A stretch of DNA of 12,080 nucleotides from Desulfobacterales bacterium (GCA_027061865.1 JAMOVZ010000135.1:1-12080); one strand, 5' to 3'; shown: positions 1-8,020, numbered from the stretch's first letter. Notes: generated from the letters alone by a model not told the origin. Numbers and translations are program-made.

Positions 1-165
1 CGCAAGGTCCCAGAGCTGAACAAGCTGTTGGAGCTTCGTGAGGCACTTACGGCCCTCAAAGGCCCTCTTAGCAACATTCCAGCCTTCCGCAAAAAAATCC
101 AAGAATTGGTCAAGGACGATGCAGCCCGCGAGCGCCTGCTCAAAGAGCTTGGGCTTGACAAGTAG
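1..165 (+). CDS. tssB: TssB (VipA) sheath small subunit, C-terminal 54 residues only
   Basis: The window opens inside a reading frame that continues to a TAG at 163-165. The visible 54 residues include LNKLLELREALTALKGPLSN, followed by a helix of the type PAFRKKIQELVKDDAARERL and the end GLDK. The LLELR.AL..LKGPL.N..AFRK pattern is the conserved C-terminus of TssB/VipA, the small subunit that interlocks with TssC to form the contractile T6SS sheath in the cytoplasm. The start and N-terminal domain lie left of the window. tssC follows after 16 bp with its own Shine-Dalgarno sequence, the usual tssB-tssC pairing. The identification rests on the tail motif plus position. Confidence 0.9.
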   Translation, partial: RKVPELNKLLELREALTALKGPLSNIPAFRKKIQELVKDDAARERLLKELGLDK

Positions 166-181
166 AAAGGGGGTATAGGCA

Positions 182-1666
182 ATGGCTGAAGAACAGGAAA
201 AAACAGTTGCTACTCAAGAGACAACGGTGGAGGAAGGTTCTCTGCTGGAGGAGATCGTTCAGGCCACAAAACTAAAACCCACTGACGATGCCTATTCCCT
301 GGCCAAAAAGGGCGTTGAGGCCCTGGTTGCGCAGTTGCTGGAGCCCGGCCGAGAAGTTCCCAAGGTCTCCAAGGCAGTTGTGGACGAAATGATTGCTGAG
401 ATTGATAAGAAGCTCAGCCTCCAGTTGGACGCCATATTACACCATCCAGATTTCCAGAAACTGGAATCCGCATGGAGGTCATTGAAGTTCCTGGTCGACC
501 GTACTGACTTCAGGGAGAATATAAAGATTGAGCTGCTCAACGTGAGCAAAGAGGACCTCTTGGAAGACTTTGAAGACTCTCCGGAGGTTGTAAAATCTGG
601 CCTTTACAAGATCGTGTACACGGCCGAATACGGCCAGTTTGGCGGTCAGCCCTATGCGGCAATGATCGGGAACTACGAGTTCGGGCCCGGTCCCCAGGAC
701 ATCAAGCTGCTGCAGTACATCGCAAGTGTGGCCGCCATGGCACACGCGCCCTTTATTGCAGCGGCAGGCCCTCAATTCTTCGGGCTGGAAAACTTCCAGG
801 GCCTTCCCAACCTGAAGGACCTCAAGTCCATCTTCGAAGGGCCGCAATATGCCAAGTGGCAAGCCTTCAGGGAATCCGAGGATGCCCGCTACGTGGGGCT
901 CACCTTGCCCAGGTTCCTTCTCCGGCTCCCTTACGGCCCTGACACCCAGCCGGTCAAGGCCTTCAACTACCAGGAAGATGTATCGGGCAGCCATGAACAT
1001 TACCTGTGGGGCAACACGGCCTTTGCATTTGCCACCAGGCTCACTGAGAGCTTTGCAAAGTACAGGTGGTGCGCAAACATCATAGGCCCTATGGGCGGGG
1101 GCGCCGTAGAGGACCTCCCTCTCCATCAGTACGAGGCCATGGGCGCGGTTCAGACCAAGATACCCACAGAGGTCTTGATCTCTGAGCGGAGGGAATTCGA
1201 ACTTGCCGAAGAAGGATTCATTGCCCTCACCATGAGAAAGGGCAGCGACAATGCCGCCTTCTTCTCTGCCAATTCCTGCCAGAAGCCCAAGTTCTTCGGC
1301 ATCAGCAAGGAAGGCAAAGAGGCGGAGCTCAATTACAAACTGGGCCTCCAGCTCCCTTACCTTTTCATTATCAACCGCCTTGCGCACTACCTGAAGGTGA
1401 TCCAGCGGGAGAACATCGGGACCTGGAAAGAGCGGGTTGACCTGGAACGGGAGCTTAACAATTGGATTCGGCAATATGTGGCGGATATGGACAACCCGCT
1501 TCCCAGTGTCAGGAGCAGGCGCCCCTTGAGGCAGGCCCAGGTCACTGTGGAAGAGGTGGAAGGAGAACCAGGTTGGTACCGGGTTGGCCTAAAGGTTAGG
1601 CCGCACTTCAAGTACATGGGGGCATTTTTCACCCTCTCATTGGTTGGCAAGCTGGACAAAGAGTAA
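182..1666 (+). CDS. tssC: TssC (VipB) sheath large subunit, complete
   Basis: This 494-residue protein has the usual TssC length. With TssB it builds the contractile sheath whose shortening drives the Hcp/VgrG dart. Visible family signatures are an N-terminal helix at about residues 20-30 (SLLEEIVQATK), the region that in characterised TssC proteins carries the ClpV-recognition helix; HPDF.KLE.AWRSLKFLVDR at 88-107; FGPGPQDI at 167-174; AAMAHAPFIAAAGPQFFG at 184-201; and a glycine-rich GPMGGGAVEDLP stretch near 303-314. The C-terminus (RPHFKYMGAFFTLSLVGKL) is the canonical sheath-handshake strand end. The ATG start is supported by an AAAGGGGGT Shine-Dalgarno at 166-174, 7 nt upstream. There is no sign of truncation. 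A large minus-strand ORF lies within it but is only a composition shadow. Confidence 0.98.
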   Translation: MAEEQEKTVATQETTVEEGSLLEEIVQATKLKPTDDAYSLAKKGVEALVAQLLEPGREVPKVSKAVVDEMIAEIDKKLSLQLDAILHHPDFQKLESAWRSLKFLVDRTDFRENIKIELLNVSKEDLLEDFEDSPEVVKSGLYKIVYTAEYGQFGGQPYAAMIGNYEFGPGPQDIKLLQYIASVAAMAHAPFIAAAGPQFFGLENFQGLPNLKDLKSIFEGPQYAKWQAFRESEDARYVGLTLPRFLLRLPYGPDTQPVKAFNYQEDVSGSHEHYLWGNTAFAFATRLTESFAKYRWCANIIGPMGGGAVEDLPLHQYEAMGAVQTKIPTEVLISERREFELAEEGFIALTMRKGSDNAAFFSANSCQKPKFFGISKEGKEAELNYKLGLQLPYLFIINRLAHYLKVIQRENIGTWKERVDLERELNNWIRQYVADMDNPLPSVRSRRPLRQAQVTVEEVEGEPGWYRVGLKVRPHFKYMGAFFTLSLVGKLDKE

Positions 1667-1676
1667 CCTAAAAAAG

Positions 1677-1685
1677 AAAGGAGGT
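1677..1685 (+). promoter_or_regulatory. Very strong Shine-Dalgarno of hcp
   Basis: The sequence AAAGGAGGT sits 7 nt before the hcp ATG, a near-perfect match to the anti-Shine-Dalgarno. It is one of the two best ribosome-binding sites in the window (vgrG has the other) and contrasts with the next gene, tssE, which has almost none. This fits the need for far more Hcp than baseplate protein (inference). Confidence 0.85.
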
Positions 1686-1692
1686 AATTGCT

Positions 1693-2181
1693 ATGCCAAT
1701 GCCAGCACACATGGAACTGGAAGGGAAAAACCAGGGGAAGATTGAAGGCTCCTGCGAAATGCAGGGAAGAGAAGGTACAATTCTCGTCTATGCCATGAAG
1801 CATCACGTCCACATCCCGAGGGACACCCATTCGGGTCTTCCCACGGGCAAAAGGGTTCACAATCCCCTCACAATACTCAAGGAGTTCGACAAGGCATCTC
1901 CCAAGCTCTATCAAGCTCTTTGCACAGGGGAGCAGTTCTCCAATGTCACAATCAAATGGTACCGCATAGATCCAACTGGCAAAGAAGAACATTACTTCAC
2001 CACCAAGCTGGAGGATGCCATCATAGTGGACATGAAGCCCTACATGCCGGACACCTTTTTGCCCCAAAATGAGCCTTACAAACATATGGAGGAAGTATCA
2101 TTCACATATTCTAAAATCATATGGACATGGGAGCCTGACGGGATCGAGGCCCAAGACGAGTGGGCCGTACCGAGCAGCTAG
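1693..2181 (+). CDS. hcp: Hcp (TssD) inner-tube protein
   Basis: This 162-residue Hcp forms hexameric rings that stack into the inner tube expelled by sheath contraction, and it can also carry small effectors in its lumen. Sequence features match the V. cholerae-type Hcp more than the P. aeruginosa Hcp1 type: an opening MPMPAHMELEGKNQGKIEG at 1-19; HIPRD..SG.P.GKRVHNPL at 40-59; a TIKWYR strand at 86-91; YFTTKLEDAIIVDM at 101-114; EEVSFTYSKIIWTW at 133-146; and a DEWAVP end. There is no signal peptide and no C-terminal toxin extension. It lies 26 bp after tssC and 15 bp before tssE, a common position in T6SS operons. The start is fixed by the strong Shine-Dalgarno at 1677-1685. Confidence 0.97.
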   Translation: MPMPAHMELEGKNQGKIEGSCEMQGREGTILVYAMKHHVHIPRDTHSGLPTGKRVHNPLTILKEFDKASPKLYQALCTGEQFSNVTIKWYRIDPTGKEEHYFTTKLEDAIIVDMKPYMPDTFLPQNEPYKHMEEVSFTYSKIIWTWEPDGIEAQDEWAVPSS

Positions 2182-2191
2182 GCAAGCTAGC
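2177..2191 (+). repeat. Small inverted repeat spanning the hcp stop codon
   Basis: GCTAG (2177-2181) and CTAGC (2187-2191) form a perfect 5-bp stem with a 5-nt loop. The left arm contains the hcp TAG stop, and the right arm ends 5 nt before the tssE ATG. AGCTAG also occurs as a direct repeat (2176-2181 and 2185-2190). The stem is short and may be chance, but it sits exactly where the tssE ribosome-binding site should be. Confidence 0.4.
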
Positions 2192-2196
2192 CCCAA

Positions 2197-2610
2197 ATGA
2201 GGGAAGAAAGGCTGCTTGAGCGCATCCGCTCATGGAAAAAGCATCCGGAACGACGGGGGAGGGAAGACCCCCGTCGTGTTCTGGACTCAGTGTTGAGGCA
2301 TCTTCAAAAAATCCTTAACACCCGGCAAGGAAGTGTCCCTATCGGCGAAGACTTTGGAGTGCCTGATTTTACTGAGTTTCTTCATGACTATCCGGAATCT
2401 CTGCGCGCCATGGAGCGGTCCATCAGGCACACTATCCAAAAATACGAGCCAAGGCTTAAGGCCGTAAGGGTAAACTTTTTACCCCCTGACGATGAGACCC
2501 TGGTGTTGAGATTCCAAATCACAGCGAAGTTAGACTTGGAGGATGAGACCCTGCCTGTAGTGGTGGAAAGCCTCATTGATCCTGACGGAAAAATCAAGCT
2601 TCGGGCTTGA
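2197..2610 (+). CDS. tssE: TssE, gp25-like baseplate wedge protein
   Basis: This 137-residue protein is the expected length for TssE, the T4 gp25 homologue that links the baseplate to the first sheath ring and starts sheath polymerisation. Signatures are the N-terminal LLERI..W; NTRQGSVPIGEDFGVPDF at 41-58, the family hallmark; the helix ending KYEPRLKAVRV at 82-92; and a C-terminal strand pair finishing with the hydrophilic SLIDPDGKIKLRA. An in-frame TAG at 2188-2190 leaves 2197 as the first possible ATG. No good Shine-Dalgarno precedes it (only AGGCA about 12 nt away), so translation may depend on coupling to hcp. A strong hairpin lies within codons 17-30. The gene is on the short side but complete. 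Confidence 0.95.
   Translation: MREERLLERIRSWKKHPERRGREDPRRVLDSVLRHLQKILNTRQGSVPIGEDFGVPDFTEFLHDYPESLRAMERSIRHTIQKYEPRLKAVRVNFLPPDDETLVLRFQITAKLDLEDETLPVVVESLIDPDGKIKLRA
2245..2284 (+). other. Strong inverted repeat (RNA hairpin candidate) inside the 5' end of tssE
   Basis: ACGACGGGGG (2250-2259) and CCCCCGTCGT (2268-2277) are perfect 10-bp complementary arms around an 8-nt loop (AGGGAAGA). If two bases are bulged (2277-2278), six further pairs can form between 2245-2250 and 2279-2284, one of them G:U. There is no run of T after it, so it is not a standard intrinsic terminator. It starts 63 nt after the hcp stop codon. A role in protecting the hcp 3' end or reducing tssE expression is inference. 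The Arg/Pro/Asp-rich coding content here could also produce it by chance. Confidence 0.55.
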
Positions 2611-2656
2611 GCTGTTTCTTGCAGGCAGATATTGCAGGACTGTGGATTAGTGTTTG

Positions 2657-4399
2657 ATGTTCAATCGATACTTTCAGCAAGAGCTAAATTATCTGAAGCT
2701 GCTGGGGGAGCAGTTCGCAAAAGAGCATCCCGCCCTAGCCCCCATGCTAAGCGGCCCCACGGCTGACCCCGACGTGGAAAGGCTGCTTGAAGGGGTAGCC
2801 TTTCTCACCGCCGCCTTGAGGCAGAAACTGGACGATGAATTCCCCGAAATCGTCCACGAATTGATCCAACTGATCTGGCCCCATTATTTAAGGCCTATCC
2901 CATGCTCCACCATAGTTGTCTTTTCGCCCAAGCCTGCACTTAAACGCACTATCAAGATCCCCGCCGGCATATATCTCAACTCCGTGGAGGTGGAAGGCAC
3001 TCAATGCCAGTTTAAGACATGTTACCCTGTTGAGCTCCATCCCTTAAAAATCCTTGAGGCATCTTTTGAAGAAAGCCCGGGCAAACCACCATGCATAAGG
3101 TTGGTCCTGGAGCTGAACGGCATCAGTTTGGCCGACTGGAACCCAGAGGCAGTAAGGTTTTACCTGGCTGACACCTATGGAACCGCTGCCAATATTTACT
3201 TATTACTTCGCAATCATCTTCGTGAGATCATTGTGTCTCCCACAGAAGGTGGGAGCCCCGTAGTGCTCCTGCCTGAAAATCTCAAGCCTGTCGGCTTTGG
3301 CCAGGATGAGGAGCTGATCCCATACCCAAGTCACTCATTTCCCGGCTACAGGATATTTCAGGAGTACTTTATTCTGCCAGAGAAGTTCTTATTTTTGGAT
3401 CTCACGGGCTTTGAGCGATGGAAGGACAGGGGAGAGGGCAATAAATTTGAAATACGGTTCATATTGAAAGACCTGCCCTTCCCAGCGCCACCAATAAGGG
3501 CGGAAAGCTTTGCGCTCAACGCCACCCCGGTGATAAACATATTTCCTCACGAAGCAGACCCGATCCGCCTTGATCACAGGCAAACAGACTACATGGTAAG
3601 GCCCTCGGGGGCAAATACTGAACATTACCAAGTATATAGCGTGGAAAAGGTGGTGGGTTATGTTCAAGGGACAGCAGAAGAAAGACTTTACAGGCCCTTC
3701 GAGGTATTCAATCCCTTGCCTACTGACGCACCGCTTTATCACATAAAACTCCGCCGCTCTCCTGTAAAAGGCAAGACCGGTGAATTCTCAGTGTTTCTCA
3801 GCGTGGCTTATCCCCCTGGAGGAGAACCCCCAAGGCTTGAGACCCTTTCTATCGAACTGCTTTGCACCAACGGGGCATTGCCAGAGAGCCTTCAGTTGGG
3901 AGACATCTCGTTGCCCACCAGCTCCACCCCTGAATTCGTTTCTTTCAGGAACATCCGCCCTGTAACCGTGAATGTCCTCCCGCCCCTGGGGTCCAATCTT
4001 CTCTGGAGGCTTTTGAGTCTTCTGTCACTCAATTACCTATCCCTTGCCAGCGCTGAAAACCTTCGAGCCCTGCTCAACCTTTATGTATTTCCAGAGAGCA
4101 GAGACAAGGCATCAGTGGTTGCCAACCAGAAGAGGATTCAGGCGATAGAATCTGTAGAAGCAGTTTCAAAGGACCGCCTCGTGGGCGGTGCCATCATGAG
4201 AGGGCAAGAAATTCAACTGAAAATGAGGTATGATCACTTTGCAAGCGAAGGAGATATGTTTCTCTTTGGCACTGCGCTTGATCACTTTCTTGGCTCATAT
4301 GCCGCCATTAACACTTACACGCGACTCAAGATATTAGAGAGCGTAAAGGGGGAAACCTATTCATGGCCAGCCAGGATCGGCGACCGGCCCATGGTCTGA
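2657..4399 (+). CDS. tssF: TssF baseplate protein
   Basis: TssF (VasA family), about 580 residues, is a T6SS baseplate wedge component that works in a complex with TssG, TssE and TssK. Signatures are the opening MFNRYFQQELNYLKLLGEQF at 1-20 with AKEHPALAPML after it; DPDVERLLEGVAFL at 38-51; EFPEI and the LIQLIWPHYLRPIP segment at about 61-82; a C-terminal LLSLNYLSL helix around 455-464; and the closing GDMFLFGTALDHFLGSYAAI near 536-555. The start is ATG 2657; a TTG at 2654 is the only other in-frame choice because TAG occurs at 2648. No convincing Shine-Dalgarno is visible. The gap from tssE is 46 bp. The last 37 bp overlap tssG. No broken region is seen. Confidence 0.96.
   Translation: MFNRYFQQELNYLKLLGEQFAKEHPALAPMLSGPTADPDVERLLEGVAFLTAALRQKLDDEFPEIVHELIQLIWPHYLRPIPCSTIVVFSPKPALKRTIKIPAGIYLNSVEVEGTQCQFKTCYPVELHPLKILEASFEESPGKPPCIRLVLELNGISLADWNPEAVRFYLADTYGTAANIYLLLRNHLREIIVSPTEGGSPVVLLPENLKPVGFGQDEELIPYPSHSFPGYRIFQEYFILPEKFLFLDLTGFERWKDRGEGNKFEIRFILKDLPFPAPPIRAESFALNATPVINIFPHEADPIRLDHRQTDYMVRPSGANTEHYQVYSVEKVVGYVQGTAEERLYRPFEVFNPLPTDAPLYHIKLRRSPVKGKTGEFSVFLSVAYPPGGEPPRLETLSIELLCTNGALPESLQLGDISLPTSSTPEFVSFRNIRPVTVNVLPPLGSNLLWRLLSLLSLNYLSLASAENLRALLNLYVFPESRDKASVVANQKRIQAIESVEAVSKDRLVGGAIMRGQEIQLKMRYDHFASEGDMFLFGTALDHFLGSYAAINTYTRLKILESVKGETYSWPARIGDRPMV
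4345..4354 (+). promoter_or_regulatory. Shine-Dalgarno of tssG inside tssF
   Basis: AAAGGGGGAA ends 8 nt before ATG 4363 while still inside the tssF reading frame. It decides the tssG start and shows that tssG begins before tssF ends, a layout that favours coupled translation. Confidence 0.75.
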
Positions 4400-5391
4400 G
4401 GAGGAAGCTCCTCACCGAGGCCCACGAGTTTTCATTTTACCAAGTAATGAGGCTCCTAAAAGCCCTTGGTGAGGATCTCGCCTATGGTGGCCCTGCCTCG
4501 GTTAGGGTTAGGCCTGAGCTCTCCCTTGCCTTTCCTGCTGCTGATATCGCCCGCATTGAACACAATGAGCAGGATTCAGGCCCAGCATATACGGTAACTG
4601 CTACCTTTTTAGGGCTTTACGGGTCTTCTTCGCCCCTGCCGACCTTTTACACTGAAGATCTCCTAATGGAGGCAGGAGAAGATGAGACTGTAACCCGGGA
4701 CTTCCTAGACATCCTGAACCAACCGTTGTTTGATCTGCTCTTTAAGTGCTGGACCAAGTACCGGCTCTTCATTGAAGTGGTGGAAGAGCAAAGCGAACAC
4801 CAAATAGAGCGGCTCTTTTGCTTGCTGGGGCTAGGATCACCTGAACTTGTCCGGGATTTGCCCGAGGCATACAGGCTGATCCGTTACCTAGGCATCTTTA
4901 CACAGCATCCCCGCTCGGCAGTGGGGCTCAAGACTATCCTTAGGGATATCATCAAGGGCATGCCCATAGAGCTTGAGCCATGTCTCCCAAGGATGGCCCG
5001 GATTCCTGAGGAGCAGCGGTGCTACCTTGGTATGTCTGGCTCCACTCTTGGCGAGGACACCTTTATCGGCAAGGAGATCCTGGATCGAACAGGAAGGTTC
5101 CGCCTAAAAATCGGCCCTCTCACAAAAGAGCAGTTTAAAGAACTGCTGCCAGGGGGAGAGATTCACCGCATGATGGTTACTGTCACGGATTTTTACCTTG
5201 CAACCTCTCTGGAATACGACATGGAGGTCTCGCTTCACGGCCCTGAGGTGAGGAGCGCATGCCTAGGAGCCGGCGATTGGTCTAGACTTGGTTACGACAC
5301 GTGGATATTTTCAGGGCAATTGGATATTACCCCAACGGTCTTCTTCAAACCCCAAAAACACAGACAAGGAGAAAAGTCATGGTCAGCGTAG
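4363..5391 (+). CDS. tssG: TssG baseplate protein
   Basis: TssG (VasB family), 342 residues, partners TssF in the baseplate wedge. Signatures are EFSFYQVMRLL at 22-32; VRVRPELSLAFPAADI at 47-62; the hallmark TFLGLYGSSSPLPTFYTEDL at 81-100; FLDILNQPLFDLLFKCWTKY shortly after; and a gp53-like C-terminal half with IGPLTKEQFKELLPGG near 246-261. The length is typical. The ATG at 4363 has a good Shine-Dalgarno within tssF and overlaps it by 37 bp. The final codons (WSA then TAG at 5389-5391) overlap the start of clpV by 13 bp. This tssF-tssG-clpV order is frequent in T6SS clusters. Confidence 0.95.
   Translation: MASQDRRPAHGLRRKLLTEAHEFSFYQVMRLLKALGEDLAYGGPASVRVRPELSLAFPAADIARIEHNEQDSGPAYTVTATFLGLYGSSSPLPTFYTEDLLMEAGEDETVTRDFLDILNQPLFDLLFKCWTKYRLFIEVVEEQSEHQIERLFCLLGLGSPELVRDLPEAYRLIRYLGIFTQHPRSAVGLKTILRDIIKGMPIELEPCLPRMARIPEEQRCYLGMSGSTLGEDTFIGKEILDRTGRFRLKIGPLTKEQFKELLPGGEIHRMMVTVTDFYLATSLEYDMEVSLHGPEVRSACLGAGDWSRLGYDTWIFSGQLDITPTVFFKPQKHRQGEKSWSA
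5366..5371 (+). promoter_or_regulatory. Shine-Dalgarno that fixes the clpV start
   Basis: AAGGAG lies 7 nt before ATG 5379, within the 3' end of tssG. The open frame continues upstream to 5301, but the extra 26 residues are encoded inside tssG, lack a ribosome-binding site and do not resemble the ClpV N-terminus. ATG 5379 is therefore the supported start. Confidence 0.8.
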
Positions 5392-7994
5392 ACATCAAGT
5401 CACTCCTAAACAGGCTCAACTCGTACTGCACCAGTTGCCTCGAGGGAGCGGCAGGGCTGTGTGTGTCGCGCACCCATTACGAGGTAACCATAGAGCACCT
5501 GCTTACCAAACTCTTGGAAGAGCCACAGTCCGACATTCCCTTGATCCTGCGGCAGTTTGACACTGATCCTGGCAAGGTAAAAAAGGCAGTGGACCAGGCC
5601 ATAGAGCAGTTCCGCACCGGAAACGCTGCCCGGCCCGTGTTCTCCCCCCTCCTCATGGAGCTATTCCAAGAAGGCTGGCTTGCAAGCTCAGTGGACCTGA
5701 ACCAATCAAAGATCCGCTCAGGGGGGCTGCTGTTGGCCATGCTGAACAAGCCCACCCAGTTTGCCGCCGGCCCCTTCATGGACTATTTTGGCTCCATCAG
5801 CCGCGATGCCCTCTTGGCCCAATTCTGGGACATCGTTAAAAATTCCATTGAGGAACCCACGGCTGAGGAGAGGTTTGAAGGCGAAGAGACCCGTGCCGGG
5901 GAGGGGACGGCACTAGAGCGCTTTTGCGTGGATTTTACTGAAAAGGCCCGTGCCGGAGAGATAGATCCTGTATTTGGCCGCGACCGGGAAATACGGCAGA
6001 TGGTGGATATCCTTGCCAGGCGGAGAAAGAACAACCCCATCGTGGTTGGAGAGGCAGGTGTGGGAAAAACTGCAGTTGTTGAGGGCCTTGCCCTTCGCGT
6101 GGTGGAAGGTGATGTGCCCGATATTTTGCGCGATGTCTCCATCCTCGGCCTTGACATGGGACTGCTTCAAGCCGGAGCCGGTGTGAAAGGGGAATTTGAA
6201 AACCGCCTCAAGTCCGTGATAAACGAAATCAAGGCCTCGCCCAAGCCCATCATCCTATTCATCGATGAGGCCCATACTTTGATAGGAGCAGGAGGAGCGG
6301 CGGGCGGAAGTGATGCGGCAAACCTTCTAAAACCCGCCCTTGCCCGTGGCGAGCTCCGGACAGTAGCGGCCACAACTTGGTCTGAATACAAGAAATACTT
6401 TGAAAAAGACGCTGCCCTTGCCCGCCGCTTCCAACTGGTTAAGCTGGAGGAGCCATCAGTTGAGACCGCTACCCTTATTTTGCGCGGCCTGAAGGATAAA
6501 TACGAAGAGGCTCACGGCGTGGTGGTCCGCGACGATGCCATCGAGGCTGCAGCAGAGCTTTCCAGCCGCTATATCTCGGGACGCCAACTACCTGACAAGG
6601 CAGTGGACCTCCTGGATACCAGTGCAGCCCGCGTCAAAATACTCCTTACTGCCAAGCCTGACATCATTGAAGACAAAGAAAGGAGTGTTCAGGCACTCGA
6701 GCGGGAGAAAAAGGCCCTCGAAAGGGACCAGCTCCACGGACTCAAAATCGACAGCGGGCGAATGGATGAAATCAACAGTCAACTCCAAGATCTAAACGCT
6801 GAGCTGGAAGAGCTGAACAACAGATGGCTGAAAGAAAAGGAGCTGGCCCAGAAGCTGATAGAACTCAGGAAATCCCTCTATGAAAAAGAAGCTGACAGCG
6901 CGGAAAGAGGCGAGCTAATCAAGCAAATAGAAGAGGTAAAGGAAGAGCTTGAAACCATCCAAGGGGACAATCCCCTTATAAGGGTCGAGGTGGACCCTGA
7001 TGTGGTGGCTAAGGTGGTCTCTGACTGGACCGGCATTCCCTTGGGAAAAGTCATGCGGGATGAGGCAAACAATGTGGTCAACCTGGAGGCCAATCTCAAG
7101 GAGCGCATAAAGGGACAAGACGAAGCGATCGAGACCATTTCGCAGGTCATAAAGGCGGGGAAGGCGGGCCTGAAGGATCCAGCCCAACCCATCGGGGTGT
7201 TCTTGCTGGTTGGGCCCAGCGGTGTGGGCAAAACAGAAACAGGGCTTGCCGTTGCAGATCTCCTTTTTGGAGGAGAGAGGTACATGGTCACCATCAACAT
7301 GAGTGAGTTCCAGGAGCGACACACCGTAAGCCGCCTCATTGGCTCACCCCCGGGTTATGTCGGCTATGGCGAAGGAGGAGTGCTCACCGAGGCCGTGAGG
7401 CAGAGGCCATACTCCGTGGTCCTATTGGATGAAGTGGAAAAAGCGCATCTTGAAGTGCTGAACCTTTTCTACCAGGTATTTGACAAGGGGACCCTTTCAG
7501 ACGGAGAGGGGAGAATCATAGATTTTAAGAATACAGTCATATTCCTTACCAGCAATCTGGCAACAGACGTAATCACTGAGATGTGCTCCGGGGAGGAACG
7601 CCCCCCCCTGGAGACCCTCATGGCCGCCATCCGGCCGATCCTCAGCGATCACTTCAAACCCGCGCTCCTTGCAAGGATGACGGTTGTTCCCTTCTACACG
7701 CTCCCTCAAGATGTGTTAAAAGACATAGTGGCCTTGAAGTTGGACAAGCTTGCAAAGCGAATGAACGAGACCCACAAAATGAAGCTTACCTATTCGCCCA
7801 AGGTGGTGGAGCAAATTGCATCACGCTGCACCGAAGTTGAGACAGGCGCACGGAATATTGACCACATCATGACCGGAACGATTCTTCCGGCCTTGTCCCG
7901 CGAGATACTAGCGCGGCTGAGCGAGGGCAGCATGCCTTCAGAAGCCATGCTGGATGTGGATGAGGGAGGCGATTTTAGCATTGCTTTTGCATAG
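5379..7994 (+). CDS. clpV: ClpV (TssH) AAA+ unfoldase that recycles the sheath
   Basis: Starting at ATG 5379 this is an 871-residue Hsp100/ClpB-type ATPase, the usual ClpV length. ClpV hexamers pull TssC out of contracted sheaths so that subunits can be reused. Domains in order: an N-terminal ClpV-type domain (LNSYCTSCLEGAAGLCVSR at about 13-31, then HYEVTIEHLL); AAA-1 with Walker A GEAGVGKT at 224-231, pore loop KGEFE at 270-274 and Walker B ILFIDEAH at 292-299; a charged coiled-coil middle domain around 428-527; and AAA-2 with Walker A GPSGVGKT at 612-619, pore loop GSPPGYVGYGEGG from 655, Walker B VVLLDEVEKAH at 680-690 and sensor-2 GAR at 823-825. All key ATPase residues are present, so both rings should be active. 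The ClpV-type N-domain and T6SS context separate it from ClpB. It overlaps tssG by 13 bp. Confidence 0.97.
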   Translation: MVSVDIKSLLNRLNSYCTSCLEGAAGLCVSRTHYEVTIEHLLTKLLEEPQSDIPLILRQFDTDPGKVKKAVDQAIEQFRTGNAARPVFSPLLMELFQEGWLASSVDLNQSKIRSGGLLLAMLNKPTQFAAGPFMDYFGSISRDALLAQFWDIVKNSIEEPTAEERFEGEETRAGEGTALERFCVDFTEKARAGEIDPVFGRDREIRQMVDILARRRKNNPIVVGEAGVGKTAVVEGLALRVVEGDVPDILRDVSILGLDMGLLQAGAGVKGEFENRLKSVINEIKASPKPIILFIDEAHTLIGAGGAAGGSDAANLLKPALARGELRTVAATTWSEYKKYFEKDAALARRFQLVKLEEPSVETATLILRGLKDKYEEAHGVVVRDDAIEAAAELSSRYISGRQLPDKAVDLLDTSAARVKILLTAKPDIIEDKERSVQALEREKKALERDQLHGLKIDSGRMDEINSQLQDLNAELEELNNRWLKEKELAQKLIELRKSLYEKEADSAERGELIKQIEEVKEELETIQGDNPLIRVEVDPDVVAKVVSDWTGIPLGKVMRDEANNVVNLEANLKERIKGQDEAIETISQVIKAGKAGLKDPAQPIGVFLLVGPSGVGKTETGLAVADLLFGGERYMVTINMSEFQERHTVSRLIGSPPGYVGYGEGGVLTEAVRQRPYSVVLLDEVEKAHLEVLNLFYQVFDKGTLSDGEGRIIDFKNTVIFLTSNLATDVITEMCSGEERPPLETLMAAIRPILSDHFKPALLARMTVVPFYTLPQDVLKDIVALKLDKLAKRMNETHKMKLTYSPKVVEQIASRCTEVETGARNIDHIMTGTILPALSREILARLSEGSMPSEAMLDVDEGGDFSIAFA

Positions 7995-8010
7995 CAACTG
8001 ATGAAACCCA

Positions 8011-8020
8011 AAAGGGAGGT
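8011..8020 (+). promoter_or_regulatory. Strong Shine-Dalgarno of vgrG
   Basis: AAAGGGAGGT lies 6 nt before the vgrG ATG at 8027, in the 32-bp gap after clpV. It is close to consensus. I see no terminator or convincing promoter in that gap, so vgrG probably continues the upstream transcript. Confidence 0.8.

Noticed and set aside
479..1474. Long minus-strand open frame (331 codons) opposite tssC
   Set aside because: It lies wholly inside tssC, its translation resembles no family I know, and long antisense frames are expected from the codon bias of the conserved sense gene. The same applies to the minus-strand frames at 1387-2085, 6878-7339 and 8588-9001.
3237..3255. 7-bp inverted repeat CTCCCAC/GTGGGAG inside tssF
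   Set aside because: It is deep in coding sequence, short, has no T-run and is not near a gene boundary. Chance occurrence is the simplest reading.
5301..5378. Upstream extension of clpV by 26 codons
   Set aside because: The extra segment is encoded within tssG, has no ribosome-binding site, and the ClpV family N-terminus begins at MVSVD with AAGGAG correctly spaced before ATG 5379.
7873..7890. 6-bp inverted repeat CCGGAA/TTCCGG inside clpV
   Set aside because: It is short, coding-internal, and followed by coding sequence without a terminator tract.
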